Below are positions 1 through 5,901 of a DNA stretch of 10,611 bases, piece by piece (positions within the stretch are counted from its first letter, which is position 1; every line of letters starts with the position of its first letter). The notes beneath the pieces were generated by a model. The model saw nothing but the letters and a program-made list of their open reading frames with translations. It was not told where the DNA came from and made no database searches. Position numbers and translations under genes: made by a program. The stretch comes from Trueperaceae bacterium (GTDB lineage: Bacteria > Deinococcota > Deinococci > Deinococcales > Trueperaceae), in assembly GCA_007130445.1 (NCBI GenBank), contig SLSM01000117.1, positions 1 through 10,611 of the forward strand. The letters are read 5' to 3'.

Positions 1-386
1 GCGCCGTGTTCATCATGAAGCAGTTCTTCGAGTCGATCCCGCGCGAGGTGGAAGAGGCCGCGATGATCGACGGCGCCAGCCACTGGCGCCGCTACTGGAA
101 CGTCGTCCTCCCCATGGCGCGGCCGGCGCTCGGGGCGCTCACGATCCTGACCTTCCAGGGCGCCTGGAACGACTTCTTCTGGCCCTTCATCGTGCTCACC
201 AGCCCCGAGACCGTGAAGACCCTGCCGATCGGCTTGCTGTCGTTCCGCAACACGTACGGCGCCGTCGGTGACTGGGGCCTGATCCTTGCGGGTGCCGTGA
301 TGAGCGCCATCCCCGTGATCATCCTGTTCGTGGTGTTCCAGCGCTACTTCATGGAGGGAGTGTCGTTCGGCGGCGGCAAGGAGTGA
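1..386 (+). CDS. Sugar ABC transporter permease, MalG type (5' truncated)
   Basis: This is the C-terminal part of an inner-membrane permease of the MalG/CUT1 carbohydrate ABC importer class. The reading frame is open to the left edge (first full codon at base 3), so the true start lies outside the window. The signature is the cytoplasmic EAA loop, EAAMIDGAS followed ten residues later by VLP (bases 54-113), which docks on the ATPase subunit. Two hydrophobic segments follow, around ALGALTILTFQGAWNDFFW and AVMSAIPVIILFVVF. The end, FQRYFMEGVSFGGGKE, resembles the usual MalG-family ending F-Q-R-Y-F-x-x-G-x-x-x-G. The substrate cannot be read from this fragment. The debranching glucosidase just downstream makes a malto-oligosaccharide or other alpha-glucoside plausible, but that is inference. 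The permease is often the last transport gene in such operons, which fits the regulatory gap that follows. Confidence 0.93.
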   Translation, partial: AVFIMKQFFESIPREVEEAAMIDGASHWRRYWNVVLPMARPALGALTILTFQGAWNDFFWPFIVLTSPETVKTLPIGLLSFRNTYGAVGDWGLILAGAVMSAIPVIILFVVFQRYFMEGVSFGGGKE

Positions 387-397
387 CGCCGCAGTCC

Positions 398-406
398 TGG
401 TAGATT
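398..406 (+). promoter_or_regulatory. Candidate extended -10 promoter for the debranching gene
   Basis: TGG-TAGATT has the TGn extension plus a TANNNT -10 box. It sits in the only sizeable gap before the debranching gene. No convincing -35 box is visible 16-18 bases upstream, where the sequence is still the 3' end of the permease gene. Transcription from here would give a leader of roughly 75 bases that contains the hairpin at 428-457 and the Shine-Dalgarno at 480-483. This gene would then be leadered, unlike the five leaderless-type starts elsewhere in the window. Confidence 0.35.
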
Positions 407-427
407 CGACACGCCTACGCCGACCCG

Positions 428-457
428 ATGATGCCGCGCGCGTGCGCGCGGCATCGT
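428..457 (+). terminator. Strong GC hairpin, terminator-like or 5'-leader element
   Basis: ATGCCGCGCG (431-440) and CGCGCGGCAT (445-454) are perfect reverse complements around a CGTG loop. The stem extends by a G-C, a U-G and an A-U pair to 428-457, giving 13 pairs. No T-tract follows, so it is not a textbook intrinsic terminator. It lies 42 bases after the permease stop codon and inside the predicted leader of the debranching gene. It could end the upstream operon, stabilise a 3' end, or act as an attenuator. The GTG at 456 lies in the right arm, which argues against it being the start of the next gene. Confidence 0.4.
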
Positions 458-479
458 GAGCGCGGCGCGCCTTCGACCT

Positions 480-483
480 GGAG
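480..483 (+). promoter_or_regulatory. Ribosome binding site deciding the debranching enzyme start
   Basis: GGAG five bases before ATG 489 is the only Shine-Dalgarno-like sequence near the candidate starts. It favours ATG 489 over the in-frame GTG at 456, which lies in a hairpin arm and would add eleven residues with no family resemblance. Confidence 0.6.
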
Positions 484-488
484 CAGCC

Positions 489-2399
489 ATGGACTTCCGA
501 CACAACGTCGTGCTCAAGGAGCACTACACCTTCTTCGTCGCCGATGCCGACGGCCATACGCGCAGCGGTGAGCACGGGCTCTACAACCGCGACACCCGCT
601 TCCTGTCGCGCTACGCGTGGCACTGGCTGCCGGCCGATGCCGGCGAGTTCCAGACCCTGGTGGCGCGGGGTCAGCGACCGGACCGCTTCGACGGCCACTA
701 CGCTCTGATCGACGGGCCGTCGCAGCTGCTGGCCGTGCGCCGCCGCGCGTTCGTCACCGCCACGGGCATGCGCGACGAACTCGACGTCGCCAACACGTCG
801 CTCGAGCGCCGCTCCCTGAGCATCGAGCTCGACGTGGCGGGCGACTTCGCCGACCTGTTCGAGGCGCGCGGCTGGCACCACGTGGAGCGCTCCGCACCCG
901 AGGTCGACGCCGCCAACACCACGCTCCGCCTCTCCCACACCGCCAGCGACGGGGTCTCTCAGGCCGTGACGTTGCGCTTCGACGAGCTCGCGGCGGCACG
1001 ACCGGACGGCGCCGACTGGGAGCTGTCGCTCGCCCCCGGCGAGAGCGTCCGACTGAGCGTGGTGGTCGAGGTCGACAACCCCCTCGACGTCGCGCCGCAC
1101 GCGCCGATCGACTACGAGGCCTGGCGCGCCAGCTTCCAGGCGCTCCCCGACGCACCCGACCCGCGCGTGCTGGCGCAAGCGATCGACGACCTCCGCGGCC
1201 TGCTCCTGTTCACCCCCGAGGGGCCGCTGCCCGCGGCGGGCATCCCGTGGTTCGTCGCGGCGTTCGGCAGGGACGCGCTCCTCGCGGCCCACATGCTGCT
1301 GCCGCACCGCCCCGACGTGGCCGAGGGGACGCTGCGCTTCCTCGCGGCGCATCAGGGCACCGTGCACGACGCCTTCCGGGCCGAGGCACCGGGCAAGATC
1401 CTGCACGAGGTGCGCTACGGCGAACTCTCGCGCGTGGGGCGCGTGCCCCACACGCGCTACTACGGCACGGTCGACGCGACACCGCTCTTCGTGACGCTGC
1501 TCGAGGCCCACCGCCTCGCGGTCGGCGACGACGCGTTGGTGCGTGCGCTCAGGCCCGCGTGGGAGGCCGCGCTGGCGTGGATGACGAACGACGGCGACCA
1601 CGACGGCGACGGCTTCCTCGAGTTCGCTCCGGCAGTTGCCGGCGAGGGACTGACCGTCCAGTCCTGGAAGGACTCCGCTGACTCGATGAGCCACGCGGAC
1701 GGCAGCCTGGCCGAGGGGGCCATCGCCGTCTCCGAGGTCCAGGGATACGCCTACGCGGCCTACCGCGCCGCGGCGCGCTGGTACCGCGACCTCGGCGAGA
1801 GCGAACGGTCGGACGCCTGGCAGGCCCGCGCCGACACGCTCCGCGCGCGCTTCCACGAGGCCTTCTGGCTCGACGACATGGACACCTACGCCATGGCGCT
1901 CGACGGCGCCAAGCGACCGCTGCGCGTGCGCAACTCCGACGCCGGCCACCTCCTCTGGAGCGGCATCGTCCCGGAGGACCACGCCGAACGCCTGGTGCGC
2001 TCGCTGCTCGGACCCGAGACATGGTCAGGCTGGGGGCTGCGCACCCTGGGTGCGGGCGAGGTCCGCTACAACCCGGTCAGCTACCACAACGGCTCGGTCT
2101 GGCCCCACGACACCGCGCTGTTCGCGGCGGGGCTCGCCGCCTACGGCTACCTCGACGAGGCCCGCACCATCGTCGCCGCCACCTATGCGCTCGCGGCCGA
2201 GCAGCCCGACCTGCGCCTGCCCGAACTCGTCGCCGGCTACGAGCGCGACGACCGGCCGCCCGTCCCGTACCCGGTGGCCTGCCGGCCGCAGGCCTGGGAC
2301 GCCGCGGCGCTGGTCTACCTGCTCGGCCTCGACGTCACGCCAAGCACCGCAGCGCCCCGAGCACCACGGCGACCGACCGCTCCGCCGCCACCGCGGTGA
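489..2399 (+). CDS. Glycogen-debranching-type amylo-alpha-1,6-glucosidase
   Basis: The 636-residue protein has the two-part build of the bacterial debranching family. An N-terminal beta-rich domain (about residues 8-210) opens with EHYTFFVADADG and GLYNRDTRFLSRY, matching the 'glycogen debranching N-terminal' domain. It is followed by an (alpha/alpha)6 toroid (about 240-615). Toroid landmarks are GIPWFVAAFGRDAL (251-264), HEVRYGEL (306-313), SWKDSADS (392-399), SGWGLRTL (513-520) and NPVSYHNGSVWPHDT (528-542). Known relatives hydrolyse alpha-1,6 branch points or related alpha-glucosides, probably in the cytoplasm; no signal peptide is seen. I do not assign catalytic acids. The start is ATG 489 because of GGAG at 480-483. 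The upstream sugar ABC permease supports carbohydrate use. The last 20 or so residues are a Pro/Arg/Ala-rich tail encoded opposite the 3' end of the nucleosidase gene, and probably lie outside the fold. Exact substrate is uncertain, since some relatives act on other oligosaccharides. Confidence 0.9.
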   Translation: MDFRHNVVLKEHYTFFVADADGHTRSGEHGLYNRDTRFLSRYAWHWLPADAGEFQTLVARGQRPDRFDGHYALIDGPSQLLAVRRRAFVTATGMRDELDVANTSLERRSLSIELDVAGDFADLFEARGWHHVERSAPEVDAANTTLRLSHTASDGVSQAVTLRFDELAAARPDGADWELSLAPGESVRLSVVVEVDNPLDVAPHAPIDYEAWRASFQALPDAPDPRVLAQAIDDLRGLLLFTPEGPLPAAGIPWFVAAFGRDALLAAHMLLPHRPDVAEGTLRFLAAHQGTVHDAFRAEAPGKILHEVRYGELSRVGRVPHTRYYGTVDATPLFVTLLEAHRLAVGDDALVRALRPAWEAALAWMTNDGDHDGDGFLEFAPAVAGEGLTVQSWKDSADSMSHADGSLAEGAIAVSEVQGYAYAAYRAAARWYRDLGESERSDAWQARADTLRARFHEAFWLDDMDTYAMALDGAKRPLRVRNSDAGHLLWSGIVPEDHAERLVRSLLGPETWSGWGLRTLGAGEVRYNPVSYHNGSVWPHDTALFAAGLAAYGYLDEARTIVAATYALAAEQPDLRLPELVAGYERDDRPPVPYPVACRPQAWDAAALVYLLGLDVTPSTAAPRAPRRPTAPPPPR

Positions 2400-3093
2400 A
2401 GGCCCGGAAGTCGACCTCGGCGGCGTGGTCGGCGGTGTCCGACACACTCCGAACCACCACCCATGGCACCCCCCAGCGGGCGCACACCTGCGCGACGGCG
2501 GCGCCCTCCATCTCCGCACAGCTCGCCCCGAACCCGGCGCGCAGGGCGGCCACCCGAGCTGGGTCGGCGACGAACACGTCGCCCGACGCCACGCGCCCGC
2601 TGATCGCCCGCACGCCGTCGCGCTCCGCGACGTCCCGAGCGGCCGCCAGCGCCGCGTCGTGCAGCGCCGCATCGGCCTCCCAGACGCGCGGTTCGCCCGG
2701 CACCTCGCCCGGCTCGTAGCCCAGGCCGGTGACGTCGACGTCGTGCTGCACGGCGTCGACGCTGACGACGATGTCGCCGACCCGGAGGGCGGGGTCGACC
2801 CCACCGGCCACGCCCGTGACGATCACGCGCGCCACGCCGGCGGCGGCCAACGCCTGCGCCAGCGCGGCCGCGTTCACCTTACCGATGCCACACGTGGCCA
2901 TGACGACGCGCACGCCCTCCAGCACGCCGTGCACCAGTTCGAACGGACCCTGGCGCTCGCGGGTCACGTCGTGCGCGAGCGCCAGCAGGCGCTCGAGCTC
3001 CTCCGGCATCGCGCCGATCAGGCCGACGACGCCCGCCCCTGCACCCGACTGGGCGCGCGGCGACGCCGAGCGCTCGGCCGCAGCCGAGATCAC
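2335..3093 (-). CDS. mtnN: 5'-methylthioadenosine/S-adenosylhomocysteine nucleosidase
   Basis: This is a 252-residue cytoplasmic enzyme of the PNP/UDP phosphorylase superfamily. It cleaves adenine from methylthioadenosine and S-adenosylhomocysteine, feeding methionine salvage and removing inhibitors of methyl transfer and polyamine synthesis. The sequence shows GLIGAMPEE (24-32; Glu32 matches E. coli MTAN Glu12), GIGKVNAA (69-76), GVAGGVDP (94-101), the substrate motif EMEGAAVAQVC (Glu196 matches Glu174), and VRSVSDTAD (Asp219 matches the catalytic Asp197). All three key acids are kept. The start is GTG 3093, overlapping the stop of the upstream membrane-protein gene as GTGA. The two valines before GLIGAM are GTC codons and cannot be starts, so a 21-residue leader before the first beta strand is real unless a less usual codon is used. 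Its 3' end overlaps the debranching gene by 65 bp, tail to tail. Confidence 0.93.
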   Translation of the reverse strand: MISAAAERSASPRAQSGAGAGVVGLIGAMPEELERLLALAHDVTRERQGPFELVHGVLEGVRVVMATCGIGKVNAAALAQALAAAGVARVIVTGVAGGVDPALRVGDIVVSVDAVQHDVDVTGLGYEPGEVPGEPRVWEADAALHDAALAAARDVAERDGVRAISGRVASGDVFVADPARVAALRAGFGASCAEMEGAAVAQVCARWGVPWVVVRSVSDTADHAAEVDFRAFTAVAAERSVAVVLGALRCLA

Positions 3094-3102
3094 CTCGGGC
3101 TG
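3081..3102 (-). repeat. Inverted repeat holding the nucleosidase start codon in its loop
   Basis: In the mRNA sense the sequence is CAG-C-CCGAG-GTGAT-CTCGG-CTG. Five plus three pairs form around one bulged C, and the loop GTGAT holds both the TGA stop of the membrane-protein gene and the GTG start of the nucleosidase. Ribosomes finishing the first gene would open it, which fits translational coupling. The stem is short and could arise by chance at this GC content. Confidence 0.4.
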
Positions 3103-3665
3103 TTCACGTACACGAGCCGTCCCAGGAACGCGCCCGCCACGAGGAACGGCACGGCCAGCGCGAGCATCAACAGGTCGGTGGTCATGTCGGGCTGGAAGCG
3201 CTTGGCGACCTCGACCCCGAGCGTGAGCATGCCGCCCGAGATCAGCGTCATCATGATCGGCCTGGGCGTGTCGCGGCGCATCAGCCACAGGGTGGAGAAG
3301 TACGCGAACAGCAGGTAGAAGCCTGCCGACGTGACGCTGCGCAGCACGTCGATCTCGCCGGGGTTCTCGGGCGGCACCGCGCTCTGCAACACGATGAAGA
3401 AGACCGTGGCCATCATCAGCGCGGCGCTGAAGCGGCCGGGGCGCTTGCGCTTGGCGGCCGGGCTGCTGTCTTGCTTCGGCGCGTCCGCGGGCGTCTCGCC
3501 GCGCTTGCGCGCCTCGGCGCGAGCCAACGCCTCGGCGCGCCGCCGCGAACGCCGATCCTTGAGTGCGGAGACCTTCGCCTGACGCTTGTCCTTCTTCTTC
3601 TGCCGCTCCTTGTCGAACTTCTCGTCTTGCTTCTGCTGGGCGCGGCGTAGCTGCCGGTTCATCAT
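3090..3665 (-). CDS. Four-helix membrane protein with highly basic N-terminal tail, unknown function
   Basis: I do not recognise this 191-residue protein as a characterised family. The first 78 or so residues are hydrophilic and dominated by Lys, Arg, Gln, Glu and Ala (begins MMNRQLRRAQQKQDEKFDK). They are probably helical or coiled-coil, with a more flexible Pro/Ser stretch at about 56-72. Four hydrophobic segments follow at about 79-97, 108-129, 137-155 and 164-187, making a small integral membrane protein with no signal peptide. By the positive-inside rule the basic tail should be cytoplasmic, where it could bind nucleic acid, ribosomes or acidic lipid; that is inference. The start at 3665 is chosen because TACACT lies 7 nt upstream. 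A second ATG at 3662 is equally codable, and an in-frame ATG at 3704 would place the -10 box inside the gene. The stop overlaps the mtnN GTG by four bases, so the two are co-translated. Confidence 0.8.
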   Translation of the reverse strand: MMNRQLRRAQQKQDEKFDKERQKKKDKRQAKVSALKDRRSRRRAEALARAEARKRGETPADAPKQDSSPAAKRKRPGRFSAALMMATVFFIVLQSAVPPENPGEIDVLRSVTSAGFYLLFAYFSTLWLMRRDTPRPIMMTLISGGMLTLGVEVAKRFQPDMTTDLLMLALAVPFLVAGAFLGRLVYVNSPR

Positions 3666-3672
3666 GATCGCC

Positions 3673-3678
3673 AGTGTA
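3673..3678 (-). promoter_or_regulatory. Leaderless-type -10 box (TACACT) for the membrane-protein/mtnN operon
   Basis: On the minus strand TACACT is followed by seven bases and then ATG 3665, so transcription would begin at or within a few bases of the start codon. The block ACGTACACTG is shared exactly with the promoter of the aldehyde dehydrogenase gene at 7437-7446. A purine-rich GAGGAA on the minus strand lies too far from the ATG (about 15 bases) to be a good Shine-Dalgarno. No clear -35 box is seen. Confidence 0.6.
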
Positions 3679-3732
3679 CGTTCCTCGCACCGGCAAGCTC
3701 GCATGCCGGGCCGCCCGCGCCCGCCGGCCCGG

Positions 3733-3741
3733 TGCTACCAT
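3733..3741 (+). promoter_or_regulatory. Leaderless-type extended -10 box (TGC-TACCAT) for the lysA-like gene
   Basis: TACCAT with a TGn extension ends seven bases before ATG 3749, and no Shine-Dalgarno intervenes. It is divergent to the TACACT box at 3673-3678, the two boxes being about 60 bases apart. No -35 box is recognisable in the GC-rich stretch upstream. Confidence 0.6.
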
Positions 3742-3748
3742 CCGCCCC

Positions 3749-5002
3749 ATGCCGTCCCGCTCCGCCCCCACCAGCGCACGCCTCGCCGCCCTCGCCGAGA
3801 CCTACGGCACCCCGCTGTGGGTGTACGACCTGCGCGTCGTCGACGCAGCGCTCGCGACCGTGCGAGCGGCGATCCCCGACGCGACGCTGGCCTTCGCCGT
3901 CAAGGCCAACGCCAGCGGTGCCGTGCTGCGACACCTGGGGCTCGCCGACGTGGGCGCCGAGGCGATCACGGTCGGCGAGCTCGCCCGCTCGCTACGCGCG
4001 GGCATCGATCCTGCGCGGGTCGTGGTGGGCGGTCCGGCGCAAGACGCCGCGCTGCGCGCGCTCGCGCGCGAGGCGCGCGTCGGGCGCGTCAGTCTCGACT
4101 CGCGCTCGCAATGGCGCGACTGGTGCGACGAGCCCGGGGGCTGGCCCGAAGGGACGAGCGCGTTCGTCAGGGTGAATCCCGGGCTCGACCCACGCACCCA
4201 CGAGCACATGGCCGTCGGCAGGGCGGACTCCAAGTTCGGCCTGCCCCCGGCCGAGGCGCTGGCGCTGGCCCGCGACGTGGCCTCGGTAGGAGCGCTCGCA
4301 GGCTTCCACGTGCACGCCGGCTCGCAGCTCACCGACCCGGCCGTGCACGAAGGCGTGCTGACGGCGCTCGCACCGCTGTACGACGCCCTACCGCAGGCCC
4401 GCGAGCTCGACCTCGGCGGCGGCTTCGCGCTCCCCGGCTACCCGCTGGAGCGTCTGGGGGCGCTGATCGACGCGTGGGTGCGGCCTCGGGGCCTGCGCCT
4501 CTGGCTGGAGCCGGGCCGCGCGCTCGTCGCGACTGCGGGCACGCTCCTGACGCGCGTGCTGCACGTCAAGGAGGGGCCTCGGCGGCACCTGATCGCCGAC
4601 GCGGGCATGGCCGACCTGGTGCGCCCCGCGCTGTACGGCGCGGACCATCCGATCCACCCCGTCAGCGTCGCCGGCCGCGTGGTCGAACGCGACGAGGCCC
4701 CCGCAGCGCTCGACGTGCCGACCGACGTGGACGGTCCGCTGTGCGAGAACGCCGACCGGTTGGGGCGCGACGTGCGCCTGCCCGCGCTCGTGCCCGGCGA
4801 TCTCCTGGCCGTCGGGCTGGCCGGCGCCTACGGGCTGGGCATGGGCTCACACTACGCCTCGCACACGCACGCCGCCGAGATCGTGATCGACGCGGACGGC
4901 GACGCCCGCCTGGCACGCCGACGGCAACCGCTCGACGCCCTCTGGGCCGACGAGGTCGACGCTCCGGCCGAGCGCGCGCCAGCGGGGCGCGCGCCGGCGT
5001 GA
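3749..5002 (+). CDS. lysA: Diaminopimelate decarboxylase-like PLP enzyme (LysA family, divergent)
   Basis: The 417-residue length is normal for fold type III PLP decarboxylases (alanine-racemase-like barrel plus C-terminal beta domain). Visible sites are FAVKAN with the PLP-binding Lys52, HVHAGSQ (187-193), the phosphate loop LDLGGGF (220-226), EPGR (254-257), DAGMADLVRPALYGADHPI (284-302) and the catalytic Cys332 in CEN-A-D. AGAYGLGMGSHY (358-369) precedes the end of the domain. DAGM-x-DL-x-RPALYG is typical of meso-diaminopimelate decarboxylase, which makes lysine from diaminopimelate. Three spots depart from it: CENAD for the usual CESGD, YASHTH where family members usually have Y-N-S-R-P-R, and GGPAQ in an upstream loop. 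The substrate may therefore differ (another basic amino acid). The start ATG 3749 fits the leaderless box; an in-frame upstream start at 3674 would place that box inside the gene. The stop overlaps the hydrolase gene as GTGA. Family assignment is firm; exact reaction is not. Confidence 0.85.
   Translation: MPSRSAPTSARLAALAETYGTPLWVYDLRVVDAALATVRAAIPDATLAFAVKANASGAVLRHLGLADVGAEAITVGELARSLRAGIDPARVVVGGPAQDAALRALAREARVGRVSLDSRSQWRDWCDEPGGWPEGTSAFVRVNPGLDPRTHEHMAVGRADSKFGLPPAEALALARDVASVGALAGFHVHAGSQLTDPAVHEGVLTALAPLYDALPQARELDLGGGFALPGYPLERLGALIDAWVRPRGLRLWLEPGRALVATAGTLLTRVLHVKEGPRRHLIADAGMADLVRPALYGADHPIHPVSVAGRVVERDEAPAALDVPTDVDGPLCENADRLGRDVRLPALVPGDLLAVGLAGAYGLGMGSHYASHTHAAEIVIDADGDARLARRRQPLDALWADEVDAPAERAPAGRAPA
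4972..4994 (+). repeat. Perfect 9-bp inverted repeat just before the hydrolase start
   Basis: GCGCGCGCC (4972-4980) and GGCGCGCGC (4986-4994) form a perfect 9-bp GC stem with the loop AGCGG. The hairpin ends four bases before GTG 4999. It lies in the lysA-like coding tail and encodes a RAPA-G-RAPA repeat. The purine-rich GCGGGG that might serve as a weak Shine-Dalgarno lies in the loop and right arm, so it would be hidden until a ribosome translating the first gene melts the stem. Confidence 0.55.
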
Positions 5003-5856
5003 CGCGGCTGCAGCGCGCGCTCGAGACGCGTGTCCGTCAGCGCTTCGGGCGCTTGAGCGGCCACCACGCGATCGCGCTCGAGATCGGCGGCGAACGCTAC
5101 GGCGTCGCCGAGGACGCGCTCTTCCCGGCGGCCAGCGTGATCAAGCTGCCGCTGCTCGTGCTGGCGCTGCGCGCCGCCGAGCGTCGTGAGCTCGATCTTG
5201 ACGAGCGCGTGGCGATCGTGCCGCAGCACGGTGCCAGCGGCAGCGGTGTGCTGCAGGACCTCGACCTCGGACTCGCGCCGACCTGGCGCGACCTGCTGAC
5301 GCTGATGATCGTCGTGTCCGACAACCTCGCGACGAACCTGGTGCTGGAGCGCCTGGGTGTGCTCGCGGTGAACGGCGCCCTCCCCGACCTGGGGATGCCG
5401 AGCAGCCGCATCGAGGGGCCGCTCCAAGTGGACGCGACCAGACAGACCCCGCGGCAGCGCGCCGGACACGGCGCCGCGACCACGGCGGCGGACGTGCTCC
5501 GGCTGCTCCTCGCGCTCGACGACGGCGCCCTGCTCGGTGTCGAGGCGACCGAGTGGGCCCGTTCACGGCTGCGCAAGCAGCGCTACCGCGAGGCGATCCC
5601 GCGCCTCATCACGGGCGAGGCAGGAGCCGAGGGCGGACTGGTCGTCGGCAGCAAAGGGGGGTGGTTGGCGCGAGCCCGGCACGACGCCGGCCTGATCTGG
5701 CACGCCGACGGATCGCGCCTGGCGGCGCTCGTGGTGCTCACGGCAGAACACCCCGACACACGCGCCCGCATCGACCACCCGGCCACCGTCGCGACCGCTC
5801 GCTTCGCGCGCGACGTGGCGCAGCTCGCGCTCGCACAGACCAGCCCAACACTGTAG
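4999..5856 (+). CDS. Class A beta-lactamase-fold serine hydrolase
   Basis: This 285-residue protein belongs to the beta-lactamase/penicillin-recognising family. The three active-site motifs are in order and normally spaced: S46-V-I-K49 (SxxK, in AASVIK), S107-D-N109 (SDN, in VVSDNLATN) and K219-G-G (the KTG position, in GSKGGW). GSGVLQDL (81-88) and TTAADVLRLLLAL (161-173) also match the family. I cannot find the omega-loop E-x-x-L-N of true class A lactamases between SDN and residue 160, so deacylation, and hence antibiotic resistance, is doubtful. An esterase, transpeptidase-like or non-lactamase hydrolase role is as likely. The N-terminus (MTRLQRALETRVRQRF) is charged, with no signal peptide, so the protein appears cytoplasmic unless the start is wrong. 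The GTG 4999 start overlaps the stop of the lysA-like gene as GTGA, implying coupled synthesis and perhaps a shared cell-wall or amino-acid role. Confidence 0.82.
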   Translation: MTRLQRALETRVRQRFGRLSGHHAIALEIGGERYGVAEDALFPAASVIKLPLLVLALRAAERRELDLDERVAIVPQHGASGSGVLQDLDLGLAPTWRDLLTLMIVVSDNLATNLVLERLGVLAVNGALPDLGMPSSRIEGPLQVDATRQTPRQRAGHGAATTAADVLRLLLALDDGALLGVEATEWARSRLRKQRYREAIPRLITGEAGAEGGLVVGSKGGWLARARHDAGLIWHADGSRLAALVVLTAEHPDTRARIDHPATVATARFARDVAQLALAQTSPTL

Positions 5857-5889
5857 GCACCCTTCCATGTGCGCGTCGTCACGAACGGG

Positions 5890-5895
5890 TACGCT
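5890..5895 (+). promoter_or_regulatory. Leaderless-type -10 box (TACGCT) for crtI
   Basis: TACGCT is followed by six bases and then ATG 5902, in the 45-base gap after the hydrolase gene. No Shine-Dalgarno lies between, and no clear -35 box is seen. It suggests crtI is transcribed on its own, although read-through from the lysA-like operon is possible because no terminator is visible. Confidence 0.55.
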
Positions 5896-5901
5896 GCGAG
5901 C

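Noticed and set aside
428..562. Short open frame from ATG 428, a possible leader peptide before the debranching gene
   Set aside because: Its start lies inside the hairpin stem, it has no Shine-Dalgarno, and it overlaps the debranching gene for most of its length in a shifted frame.
617..1681. 354-codon plus-strand frame inside the debranching gene
   Set aside because: The product is almost entirely Arg, Ala, Gly and Pro, a frame-shifted reading of the real gene.
3094..3771. Long N-terminal extension of the nucleosidase frame
   Set aside because: It reads the membrane-protein gene out of frame; the family fold begins just after GTG 3093.
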